Source: Oscillospiraceae bacterium (lineage in GTDB: Bacteria > Bacillota > Clostridia > Oscillospirales > Ruminococcaceae). Taken from it: a stretch of DNA of 8,035 nucleotides. Shown here one piece after another: positions 1 through 5,949 of this stretch. The notes beneath the pieces are model-generated. The model searched no databases and had not been told where the DNA came from. It worked only from the letters and a program-made list of their open reading frames with translations. The translations under genes were made by a program, and so were the position numbers. Location of the stretch: the NCBI GenBank assembly GCA_022511485.1, contig JAFLUJ010000307.1:1-8035 (forward strand), read 5' to 3'. Within the stretch, counting starts at the first letter, position 1. Each line of letters begins with the position of its first letter.

Positions 1-2
1 GC

Positions 3-83
3 TATAAGGACAGCGGTGGGCTGCTGATAAATGTCCCTGAACATGAACAGCCTATGGAATTGTTTTTTATTAAGGAAATCTGA
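3..83 (+). CDS. 3' end of an unidentified upstream gene (partial)
   Basis: Reading from base 3, 26 codons stay open to a TGA at 81-83 and give a protein-like tail containing GGLLINVPEHEQPMELFFIK. The alternating hydrophobic and polar pattern suggests a strand-rich domain end, and the tail stops 46 bases before the next gene on the same strand, as expected for a neighbour in the same transcription unit. The gene starts outside the window and I do not recognise the family. A 26-codon opening can arise by chance, so this rests on the protein-like composition and the position only. Confidence 0.5.
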   Translation, partial: YKDSGGLLINVPEHEQPMELFFIKEI

Positions 84-129
84 TAATTTATATGATCTTT
101 ATTGCGAAATATGTTTGGGAGATATTTTA

Positions 130-792
130 ATGGGAAATTTGATTGTAGTGGATGGTCTTGACGGAAGCGGGAAAACAACCCAGTTTGAGATCATCAAAAG
201 GGAGCTTATGAAAGATTATGCTGTAAAGGCAATAAGCTTTCCTGATTATGATAATCCTTCCTCGGCGCTTGTAAAGATGTATTTGAACGGGGAGCTTTCA
301 ACGGACGCAGGCGGTGTCAACGCTTATGCGGCGTCAAGCTTCTATGCTGTGGACAGATATGCAAGCTACAAAATGTTCTGGGAGGAAAATTATCAGAGGG
401 GAGACCTTATCTTCGCAAGCAGGTATGTGTCCTCCAATGCGATACATCAGATGTCTAAGCTTCCTGAAACAGAGTGGGACGGCTATCTTGAATGGCTGGA
501 GGATTATGAATACATCAAGCTTGGACTTCCCAAGCCGAATCTTGTCATCTTTCTGGATATGCCTGTGGAGATCTCCCAGCGGCTTATGACCGAGAGATAC
601 AATGGAGACGAGACCAGAAAGGATATTCACGAAATGAATTTTGAATATCTGAAAGTCTGTCGGAAATCCGCATTATATGCCGCTGAAAAGCTTGGATGGA
701 GGATCGTGGAGTGCAGCTCCGGTGGTGAGCCGCTTCCGGTGGAGGACATCAGTACAAAATTATTACATTTAATAAAAGAGGTTTTATTTTAA
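130..792 (+). CDS. tmk: Thymidylate kinase family protein (dTMP kinase-like)
   Basis: The predicted role is ATP-dependent phosphorylation of dTMP to dTDP in the cytoplasm, for dTTP synthesis. The 220-residue protein has a P-loop GLDGSGKTT at residues 9-17, the substrate-side motif FPDYDNPSS near 37-45, VDRYASYK near 73-80, LGLPKPNLVIFLD near 130-142 and a lid region around R156 (TERYNGDETRKD). The layout resembles the eukaryote-like and Clostridia branch rather than E. coli Tmk. The usual DR(Y/H) motif appears as S97-R98-Y99, with serine replacing the aspartate, so substrate or activity may differ. The start at 130 is preferred over an in-frame ATG at 31 because GGGAG at 117-121 lies 8 bases before it and the extra 33 residues look nothing like the family, which begins just before the P-loop. 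Another deoxynucleotide kinase is the main alternative. Confidence 0.85.
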   Translation: MGNLIVVDGLDGSGKTTQFEIIKRELMKDYAVKAISFPDYDNPSSALVKMYLNGELSTDAGGVNAYAASSFYAVDRYASYKMFWEENYQRGDLIFASRYVSSNAIHQMSKLPETEWDGYLEWLEDYEYIKLGLPKPNLVIFLDMPVEISQRLMTERYNGDETRKDIHEMNFEYLKVCRKSALYAAEKLGWRIVECSSGGEPLPVEDISTKLLHLIKEVLF

Positions 793-913
793 AATCAAAG
801 ATTTTAAAATTGCGAGTTTTGTTTTCCTCGCTGCCGCTCGAAATTTTGCTAACGCAAAACCCCAAAACGTCGCGAAAGGAGAGATGCTCCCTGCGGGAGC
901 ATGATTATATATA
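793..913 (+). other. Intergenic block with several inverted repeats
   Basis: These 121 bases between the kinase and DUF2156 genes hold no ORF of note but have dense symmetry. Two copies of the self-palindrome ATTTTAAAAT lie at 786-795 (overlapping the kinase stop codon) and 801-810. Bases 806-816 can pair with 837-847 in 10 of 11 positions across a 20-base loop. TTTTGC at 844-849 can pair with GCAAAA at 854-859 across a 4-base loop and competes with the first stem. A third, perfect hairpin lies at 884-902. None is followed by a T-run, so I do not call an intrinsic terminator. I infer either a structured leader for the DUF2156 gene or a degenerate intergenic repeat. Confidence 0.5.
874..905 (+). 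repeat. SD/anti-SD hairpin repeat, copy 1 (upstream of DUF2156 gene)
   Basis: The 32-base element begins GAAAGGAGAGA, contains a perfect 8-bp hairpin (884-891 with 895-902, loop TGC) and ends GGGAGCATGAT. It matches copy 2 at 4358-4388 at 27 of 32 aligned positions. GGAG at 878-881 is 32 bases from the start codon at 914, too far for normal use, while GGAG at 896-899 is 14 bases away. CTCC at 887-890 can pair with either. A six-codon reading frame starts at ATG 884 but has poor Shine-Dalgarno spacing. A role in translation is inference; the repeat itself is seen directly. Confidence 0.65.
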
Positions 914-1795
914 ATGCTTGAATTTAAGACTATAGAGCTTTCAGACAGACCTTGGGTGACAGAGCTTCTTAAAATGTCTGATTTCAGAGGATGTGAGTAC
1001 ACTTTCTCCAATAATCTGGCGTGGTACAGACTTTATGAATCAAAAATATGCAGATACAAGGATTTTTACATCTCACGTTCAATGAAGTACGGTATGAGAT
1101 TTGCTTTTCCAGCAGGACGGGGAGATTACGAAGATCTGTTCAAAATGCTTAAGAAGGAAGCCGGGGAGCAGGGGTGTCCACTGGTTATAACTTCTGTTAC
1201 GGACGAAAATCTTAAGCTGTTTGAGGAGCTTTTTGAAGGTCAGTATGAGGTATCCTGTGACGAGGCGGATTTTGACTACATCTACGAAGCAGAAAAGCTG
1301 AGGACGCTGTCCGGAAAAAAATATCACCAGAAAAGAAATCATCTTGCCAGATTCTATGAAAACGACTGGGAGTATTCCGATATGACCGAAAAGGACTTCG
1401 ACGAGTGCATAGAGTTTGCGACAAACAGCTATAATCTTAATCAGGCATATGATGATGAGTCCAGCGTAAATGAGCAGTTTGCCATAAACACATTTATGAA
1501 TTATTTCGGAGAGCTTGAATTAAAGGGCGGAGTTATCCGTGTTGATGGTAAAGTCGAGGGCTTTACCATAGGTGACGGCATCAATTCGGACACTTTTGAT
1601 GTTCATATTGAAAAGGCGAATCCATCCATTCAGGGAGCGTACGCGGCGATAAACAACGAGTTTGCAAAGTCCGCCACAGAGGGCTACACCTATATAAACA
1701 GAGAAGAGGATCTGGGTCTGGAGGGACTGCGGAAAGCAAAGCACTCCTATCATCCGGCGTTTCTTCTTCGTAAAAATACTGTCAGGTTTAAATAA
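914..1795 (+). CDS. DUF2156 / phosphatidylglycerol lysyltransferase C-terminal-domain protein
   Basis: This 293-residue soluble protein matches the stand-alone form of the DUF2156 (LPG_synthase_C) family, which has a double GNAT-like fold and is related to the catalytic domain of MprF and to FemX-type aminoacyl transferases. Signs are the GKKYHQKRNHL segment at 134-144 and the C-terminal YINREEDLGLEGLRKAKHSY at 260-279, followed by HPAFLLRK. There are no membrane segments, so unlike MprF it has no flippase part and probably acts in the cytoplasm. The true substrate of the stand-alone proteins is not established; lipid aminoacylation should not be assumed. The ATG at 914 is the first in-frame start and follows the hairpin repeat at 874-905. 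The only conventional Shine-Dalgarno candidates lie inside that repeat, so its translation may depend on folding of the leader. Confidence 0.85.
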   Translation: MLEFKTIELSDRPWVTELLKMSDFRGCEYTFSNNLAWYRLYESKICRYKDFYISRSMKYGMRFAFPAGRGDYEDLFKMLKKEAGEQGCPLVITSVTDENLKLFEELFEGQYEVSCDEADFDYIYEAEKLRTLSGKKYHQKRNHLARFYENDWEYSDMTEKDFDECIEFATNSYNLNQAYDDESSVNEQFAINTFMNYFGELELKGGVIRVDGKVEGFTIGDGINSDTFDVHIEKANPSIQGAYAAINNEFAKSATEGYTYINREEDLGLEGLRKAKHSYHPAFLLRKNTVRFK

Positions 1796-1821
1796 GTATT
1801 ATGTTTTAGGGAGGATAATAT

Positions 1822-2370
1822 ATGATCTACGCATTTTTAGCACAGGGCTTTGAGGAAACAGAGGCTATTGCCCCTATCGACCTTCTCAGAAGGTGCGAAA
1901 AAGAAGTCATCACGGTAGGTATAGGAGACAACATTATCAAAAGCTCTCATAGAATACCTATGGTAACAGACACGGAAGACAAGCTCATCGAGCTTAACAA
2001 GGAGCTTGAAATGATTATTCTTCCCGGAGGTATGCCGGGAACGATCAATCTGGAAGCTTCCGAGGTAGTCCAGAAGACTATCGACTACTGCGTCGAAAAT
2101 GATATTTTTATAGGTGCTATCTGTGCAGCTCCCTCTATTCTTGGACATAAGGGACTGCTCAAAGGCAAAAAGGCAGTTTGCTACAAGGGCTATGAGCAGG
2201 AGCTTGCAGGCGCAGAGGTTCTTGATGTTCCCGCTGTAAGGGACGGTAAGATCATTACTGCAAGAGGCGCAGGAGCGGCAATTGATTTCGGTCTGGAGCT
2301 TATTGAGGCTCTTATCTCAAAGGAACGCAGAGTAAAAATGGAAGAAGCTATTTTATGGTCCAAGGCGTAA
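1822..2370 (+). CDS. DJ-1/PfpI family protein
   Basis: The 182-residue cytoplasmic protein belongs to the DJ-1 subfamily (relatives YajL and ThiJ), whose members are linked to oxidative-stress protection and to glyoxalase or deglycase-type chemistry; the activity of this one cannot be read from sequence. The nucleophile-elbow cysteine is C101 in GAICAAPSILG, and E14 in GFEETEA matches the glutamate that lowers the cysteine pKa in human DJ-1 (E18). ILPGGMPG at 66-73 and ARGAGAAIDFGLELIEAL near the C-terminus are also typical, and the length is normal. The start has a very good ribosome site, AGGGAGG at 1808-1814, 7 bases upstream. Only 26 bases separate it from the preceding gene, and its last 16 bases overlap the next, which suggests one transcript. 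Confidence 0.92.
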   Translation: MIYAFLAQGFEETEAIAPIDLLRRCEKEVITVGIGDNIIKSSHRIPMVTDTEDKLIELNKELEMIILPGGMPGTINLEASEVVQKTIDYCVENDIFIGAICAAPSILGHKGLLKGKKAVCYKGYEQELAGAEVLDVPAVRDGKIITARGAGAAIDFGLELIEALISKERRVKMEEAILWSKA

Positions 2371-2978
2371 AAACTGACATCCGGGAGCACAAAAACAAAC
2401 TCAGGGAAAAATACAAGCGTATCCGCAGAGAGATGCAGTCCGACGTGAAAAAAGATCGTGACGATAAAATACTGTCAAGGCTGCTGTCACTGCCGGCGTA
2501 TAAGTCCTGCGACACCGTTTTGACTTATGTTTCCACGGCAATTGAGGTGGACACTATCGGTCTGATACGGCAGGCGTTACGGGACGGAAAAAGGGTTGCC
2601 GTTCCAAAATGCATAGACGGAACGAGAGATATGGACTTTTATGTAATCAGCTCTCTTGACGATCTTGAACCGGGATATTTTTCCGTACTGGAGCCTGTTC
2701 CAAAGAGATGTAAGGTCCTGAGAAAGTTTGGCAGTGCATTTTGTGTAGTTCCTGCTCTTGCTTATGACAGATATGGTTATCGTCTGGGATACGGAAAGGG
2801 CTACTACGACAGATTTTTGTCTGCACATAAAGGTCTTGTCAGGGTCGGCATAGAATACTGCTGCTGTATGGAAACAGAACTTCTCCACGGAAAATTTGAC
2901 GTGCCTGTGGACATTGTTGTTACAGAAAAATATGTAAAGAATTGCAGAAAGGAGCATGGCTGCAATGGAGCAGAATGA
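2355..2978 (+). CDS. 5-formyltetrahydrofolate cyclo-ligase
   Basis: The predicted enzyme (MTHFS, EC 6.3.3.2) uses ATP to convert 5-formyltetrahydrofolate to 5,10-methenyltetrahydrofolate in the cytoplasm, returning a storage or inhibitory folate to one-carbon metabolism. The 207-residue length suits the family. Key signs are a basic N-terminal helix (KNKLREKYKRIRREM, about 13-27), a YVSTAIEVDT stretch where the substrate-binding loop is expected, and the signature GYRLGYGKGYYDRF at 141-154, which forms the ATP/Mg-binding site. The start at 2355 lies inside the DJ-1 gene (16-base overlap); a purine-rich GGAAGAAG at 2340-2347 and the lack of another ATG before residue 27 support it. The 3' end overlaps mltG. 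The tail after VVTEKYVKN is short and unremarkable. Confidence 0.93.
   Translation: MVQGVKTDIREHKNKLREKYKRIRREMQSDVKKDRDDKILSRLLSLPAYKSCDTVLTYVSTAIEVDTIGLIRQALRDGKRVAVPKCIDGTRDMDFYVISSLDDLEPGYFSVLEPVPKRCKVLRKFGSAFCVVPALAYDRYGYRLGYGKGYYDRFLSAHKGLVRVGIEYCCCMETELLHGKFDVPVDIVVTEKYVKNCRKEHGCNGAE
2948..2954 (+). promoter_or_regulatory. Ribosome binding site deciding the mltG start
   Basis: AAAGGAG lies inside the end of the folate cyclo-ligase gene. Its distance is 1 base from the upstream in-frame ATG (2956) and 10 bases from the ATG at 2965, which therefore is the likely start of mltG. Confidence 0.7.
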
Positions 2979-4344
2979 AAATAATGTTATGCTTGATGAA
3001 AAGCCGGATGAACCCTCCGTAAATACGGAGGAAGCCTCTGACATAGCTTCCGAATCAGAAGCAACAGAAACAGAAAGCAGTTCCGACAATATTGATACAG
3101 AGCAAGCCGAAGCTGTAAGTTCCGAAGAGGAAACCCAGGAGGAAAATCCTGCCGCAGAAGAAGCTCCGGCGGAGGATATTTCCGATGAGGAAGACGACGA
3201 GGAGTATGACGAAGAAGATGATGAATATGAGGACGAGGACGACGATTACGAGGATGATTACCGGAAGTCCGGTAAAAAACGCCGTAAAAAGCGGGGCGGC
3301 GGTCATATAATATTCGGACTTATCTTAAGTGTGTTTATTATTTCCGTATCGGTTTTTGCTGCGGTGTTTATATTGAGGAGCTCTAAGGAAGTTCTTGGAA
3401 TAGACAAGTCTGACGTTGAGATAGTTGTTGATATTCCTATGAATTCAAGCACTGTTGATATTGCTGAGCAGCTTTATAGTGAGGGAATAATCGGGGATAC
3501 CTTCCTTTTCAGAATGTTTTCAAGGTTAAAAGGTACAGATGGTACGTACATTGCGGGAACTCATAAGCTTTCTGCAAAAATGGGCTATAATGCAATTATT
3601 GAGGCTTTGCAGGAGGAGGCTGAAAACCATAGGGACACTGCCGATGTGGTTTTCCCTGAAGGTATCACTATCATCAAAGCCGCTCAGATATTGGAAGAAA
3701 AGAACGTATGTAACGCTGAGGAGTTCATAAAGGCGTTCAATACCTCCTCATTTGGTTTTGATTTTGAGGAAAATGTAAAGAACAGTGCTATGAAATTCTA
3801 TAAAATGGAGGGCTATCTTTTTCCTGATACATACCAGTTCTATGTTGAAGAAGACCCAAGAGTTGTGGCTAAAAAGATATACAAGAATTTTGAAGCAAGG
3901 ATAACTCCCGATCTTTACGGAAGAATGAGCGATCTTGACATGGATCTGGAAGAGGTTCTCACGCTGGCATCTGTGGTTCAGGCAGAGGCTGCCAATACAA
4001 GGGACATGAAAAATGTCGCCTCCGTGTTCTATAACCGCCTTAATTCTCCTGATGAGTATCCGCTGCTTCAGTCAGACCCCACTACAAAATACGTCAATGA
4101 GGTCATCAAACCCAACATTGAAGTAAAGTCTGAGAGAATGTTTGAGGCGTACGACACATATCAGGGAGCTGGCCTTCCTCCCGGACCAATATGTAATCCT
4201 GGTCTGGACGCTATAAATGCTGTTCTTTATCCCGCAGAGACTGACTATTTTTACTTCTGCTCAAATCTTGAGACAGGCGAGTTCTTCTATGCGGAAACTC
4301 TGGCAGAGCATGAACAAAATCTTATTGAAGCGGGACTGGTATGA
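2965..4344 (+). CDS. mltG: Endolytic transglycosylase MltG (YceG-like) with long acidic cytoplasmic N-terminus
   Basis: MltG is a membrane-anchored lytic transglycosylase that cuts nascent peptidoglycan strands and is thought to set where glycan polymerisation ends. Numbered from the ATG at 2965 (459 residues), residues 1-113 are a cytoplasmic extension ending in a strongly acidic block (74-99) and a basic cluster KKRRKKR (104-110). One membrane segment lies at about 114-137. The extracytoplasmic part contains the YceG fold: FPEGITI, MEGYLFPDTYQF, the catalytic motif SVVQAEA with E341 matching the essential glutamate, VASVFYNRL, QSDPTTKY and YDTYQGAGLPPGPICNPG from 396. An ATG at 2956 is also in frame, but the AAAGGAG at 2948-2954 would be only 1 base from it and is 10 bases from 2965, so 2965 is chosen. 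It overlaps the folate gene by 14 bases. The extension makes it about 100 residues longer than typical homologues. Confidence 0.94.
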   Translation: MEQNENNVMLDEKPDEPSVNTEEASDIASESEATETESSSDNIDTEQAEAVSSEEETQEENPAAEEAPAEDISDEEDDEEYDEEDDEYEDEDDDYEDDYRKSGKKRRKKRGGGHIIFGLILSVFIISVSVFAAVFILRSSKEVLGIDKSDVEIVVDIPMNSSTVDIAEQLYSEGIIGDTFLFRMFSRLKGTDGTYIAGTHKLSAKMGYNAIIEALQEEAENHRDTADVVFPEGITIIKAAQILEEKNVCNAEEFIKAFNTSSFGFDFEENVKNSAMKFYKMEGYLFPDTYQFYVEEDPRVVAKKIYKNFEARITPDLYGRMSDLDMDLEEVLTLASVVQAEAANTRDMKNVASVFYNRLNSPDEYPLLQSDPTTKYVNEVIKPNIEVKSERMFEAYDTYQGAGLPPGPICNPGLDAINAVLYPAETDYFYFCSNLETGEFFYAETLAEHEQNLIEAGLV

Positions 4345-4357
4345 GACAAAACCTTTT

Positions 4358-4388
4358 GAAAGGAGAGAAGCTCCACCGGGAGCATGAT
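4358..4388 (+). repeat. SD/anti-SD hairpin repeat, copy 2 (upstream of U32 gene)
   Basis: The 31-base sequence GAAAGGAGAGA...GGGAGCATGAT matches copy 1 except for one base and the hairpin loop. GCTCC at 4370-4374 pairs with GGAGC at 4379-4383 across ACCG. GGAG at 4362-4365 can pair instead with the same CTCC (4371-4374). The second GGAG (4379-4382) is 12 bases before the ATG at 4395. It sits between the mltG stop codon and the probable U32 start, as copy 1 sits between the kinase and DUF2156 genes. CAAAACC occurs a short way upstream of both copies (855-861 and 4347-4353). Confidence 0.65.
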
Positions 4389-4394
4389 ATAGTG

Positions 4395-5615
4395 ATGAAT
4401 CTTGACGATCTGGAAGTACTTGCTCCTGCGGGGGATATGGAGTGTCTCTGTGCTGCTCTGGACTACGGCGCGGACGCTGTATATCTCGGAGGAAAAAGCT
4501 TCGGAATGAGGGCAGGTCCTGAAAATTTTACTCCTGACGCTTTGAAATCGGCGGTTGAGGCTGCTCATTTAAAGGGGGTAAAGGTATATCTGACATGCAA
4601 TACTCTTCCGCGGAATGATGAGATACCGCATTTTGAGCAGTTTATAAGGGAAGCCTCTGATTTCGGAGTGGACGCGGTCATCGTTGCTGATCTGGGACTT
4701 CTTTCGATGATAAAAAAATACGCCCCCGATATGGAGATCCATATGTCAACTCAGACGGGGATAGTAAACTATGCTTCCGCAAATGCGCTTTACGACATGG
4801 GAGTAAAACGTATTGTTGTAGCAAGGGAGCTTTCCATTGACGAGATCTCGGAGATACGGGCGAAAACTCCCGCCGGACTTGACATTGAAGCCTTTGTCCA
4901 TGGGGCGATGTGTATGTCATTTTCTGGAAGATGTCTGCTGTCCCAATATCTTACAAACAGGGATGCAAACAGGGGAGAATGTGCTCAGCCATGCCGCTGG
5001 AGCTACCACCTTATGGAAGAGACCAGACCGGGAGAGTACTTTCCCATATTCGAGGACGAAAAGGGAAGCTACATTCTCAATGCCAAGGATCTGTGCATGA
5101 TAGATCATCTGGACAAGCTTGCTAAAGCAGGCGTCACCAGTTTCAAAATTGAGGGTAGGGCAAAGTCCTCTTATTATGTTTCGGTCATTACGAATGCCTA
5201 CAGAATGGCAGTTGATATACTGAAAAAGTCTCCTGACAGCTATGAGCTTCCGGAATGGATCAGGGACGAGGTTTTCAAGGTCAGTCACAGAAAATACTGC
5301 ACGGGCTTCTTTTTTGGACAGCCAAAGGACTGCCAATACTATGAAAACAGCGGATATATCCGTGAATATGATGTTGTGGCTATGGTTGAAAGCTGTAAAG
5401 ACGATATGCTTTACGCTGTTCAGAGAAACAAATTCAGCACGGGTGACGAGGTGGAAATACTTTCTCCGGGAAAGCCATCCGAAGCTTTGAAAGTAGAAAA
5501 GCTTTACAACGAAAGCGGTGAGGAGATCGAAACTGCTAATCATGCCATGATGAAGCTTTCCATGCCTTGCGAAAAGGTCTATCCTAAAAATTCTATCATC
5601 AGAATGAGAAAGTAA
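4395..5615 (+). CDS. U32 family protein, probable tRNA U34 5-hydroxylation enzyme (TrhP-like)
   Basis: U32 proteins of the YegQ/TrhP and YrrN/YrrO type are needed for prephenate-dependent hydroxylation of uridine 34 in tRNA, the first step to mo5U or cmo5U; the old label is peptidase or collagenase. Numbered from 4395 (406 residues), the protein opens with VLAPAGD and AALDYGADAVYLGG, typical of the TIM-barrel N-terminus. It carries the U32 signature EAFVHGAMCMSFSGRC, with cysteines C173, C180, C196 and C200 matching the conserved four that bind an iron-sulfur cluster in relatives, and it has the usual beta-barrel C-terminal part. An ATG at 4341 overlaps the mltG stop (ATGA) and is in frame. 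It would add 18 residues unlike the family, translated through the hairpin repeat, so 4395 is preferred, with real doubt. RlhA-type 23S rRNA hydroxylation is a less likely alternative given the length and the mltG neighbour. Confidence 0.85.
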   Translation: MNLDDLEVLAPAGDMECLCAALDYGADAVYLGGKSFGMRAGPENFTPDALKSAVEAAHLKGVKVYLTCNTLPRNDEIPHFEQFIREASDFGVDAVIVADLGLLSMIKKYAPDMEIHMSTQTGIVNYASANALYDMGVKRIVVARELSIDEISEIRAKTPAGLDIEAFVHGAMCMSFSGRCLLSQYLTNRDANRGECAQPCRWSYHLMEETRPGEYFPIFEDEKGSYILNAKDLCMIDHLDKLAKAGVTSFKIEGRAKSSYYVSVITNAYRMAVDILKKSPDSYELPEWIRDEVFKVSHRKYCTGFFFGQPKDCQYYENSGYIREYDVVAMVESCKDDMLYAVQRNKFSTGDEVEILSPGKPSEALKVEKLYNESGEEIETANHAMMKLSMPCEKVYPKNSIIRMRK

Positions 5616-5650
5616 CATAAACCTGTCCTTTTATAAATATTATTTTATGA

Positions 5651-5659
5651 AAGGGGAGG
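5651..5659 (+). promoter_or_regulatory. Strong ribosome binding site of the small membrane protein gene
   Basis: AAGGGGAGG is the strongest Shine-Dalgarno match of this second gene run, 5 bases before the ATG at 5665. It excludes the in-frame ATG at 5647, which lies upstream of the site and would place it inside the coding region. Confidence 0.75.
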
Positions 5660-5664
5660 TTGTT

Positions 5665-5949
5665 ATGCCGGAAAACGAAGTTGAAGTTCAGGAAAACATT
5701 TCAGAGACCGTTACTGAGGAAAGCGTCGGATTGTTGGAGGTCAGAAAAACAGGACTTAAAGATATTCTTACTGTACAAGCCATACTTTGTGTTCTTATCG
5801 CAATATTGTTCACTGCTCTCAATATTTTCAACAGTGACCTTGCTGCTGATATTTTTGAGGTCTATAATGAAAAAAGCTCTGTCTATGGAAATATCATGGA
5901 TCTCGTTAATGCGTTTATAGATTTTCTTGGGTCAACTCCGAATGTTTGA
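5665..5949 (+). CDS. Small single-pass membrane protein in the SpoIVFA position
   Basis: The 94-residue protein has an acidic N-terminal 26 residues, a short basic stretch (R27-K32), one hydrophobic segment at about 34-55 (ILTVQAILCVLIAILFTALN) and a 39-residue tail, probably outside the membrane. I recognise no catalytic motif. In Clostridia the gene before the M50 protease in this neighbourhood is often a SpoIVFA-like protein with the same sort of acidic N-terminus and one membrane helix, followed by an M23 (LytM-like) domain. This protein ends where that domain would begin. I infer a reduced partner or regulator of the protease; an unrelated small membrane protein remains possible. Its end overlaps the M50 start by 8 bases, so the two are probably translationally coupled. 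Confidence 0.75.
   Translation: MPENEVEVQENISETVTEESVGLLEVRKTGLKDILTVQAILCVLIAILFTALNIFNSDLAADIFEVYNEKSSVYGNIMDLVNAFIDFLGSTPNV

Noticed and set aside
66..96. Possible promoter with TATGAT at 91-96 before the kinase gene
   Set aside because: No acceptable -35 hexamer lies 16-18 bases upstream, and AT-rich sequence makes such -10 matches common.
31..129. N-terminal extension of the kinase gene from ATG 31
   Set aside because: The 33 extra residues are unlike the family and overlap the tail of the upstream gene in another frame; GGGAG at 117-121 points to ATG 130.
806..859. Intrinsic terminator for the kinase gene
   Set aside because: The stems are AT-rich at the base or have a large loop, and none is followed by a run of T.
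884..904. Six-codon leader frame (MLPAGA) inside repeat copy 1
   Set aside because: The Shine-Dalgarno sequence is only 2 bases from its ATG, and copy 2 has AAG at that position, so the frame is not conserved.
2577..3089. 170-codon open frame on the minus strand
   Set aside because: It is antisense to the folate cyclo-ligase and mltG starts. Its serine-rich beginning is only the complement of the acidic, glutamate-rich mltG N-terminus.
4917..5618. 233-codon open frame on the minus strand
   Set aside because: It lies wholly opposite the well-supported U32 gene, resembles no family I know and is explained by the codon pattern of the sense gene.
5616..5646. Possible promoter (TATAAA, TATTAT) or terminator between the U32 gene and the small membrane protein gene
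   Set aside because: No -35 partner and no hairpin with a T-run could be found; the AT-rich gap alone is not enough.
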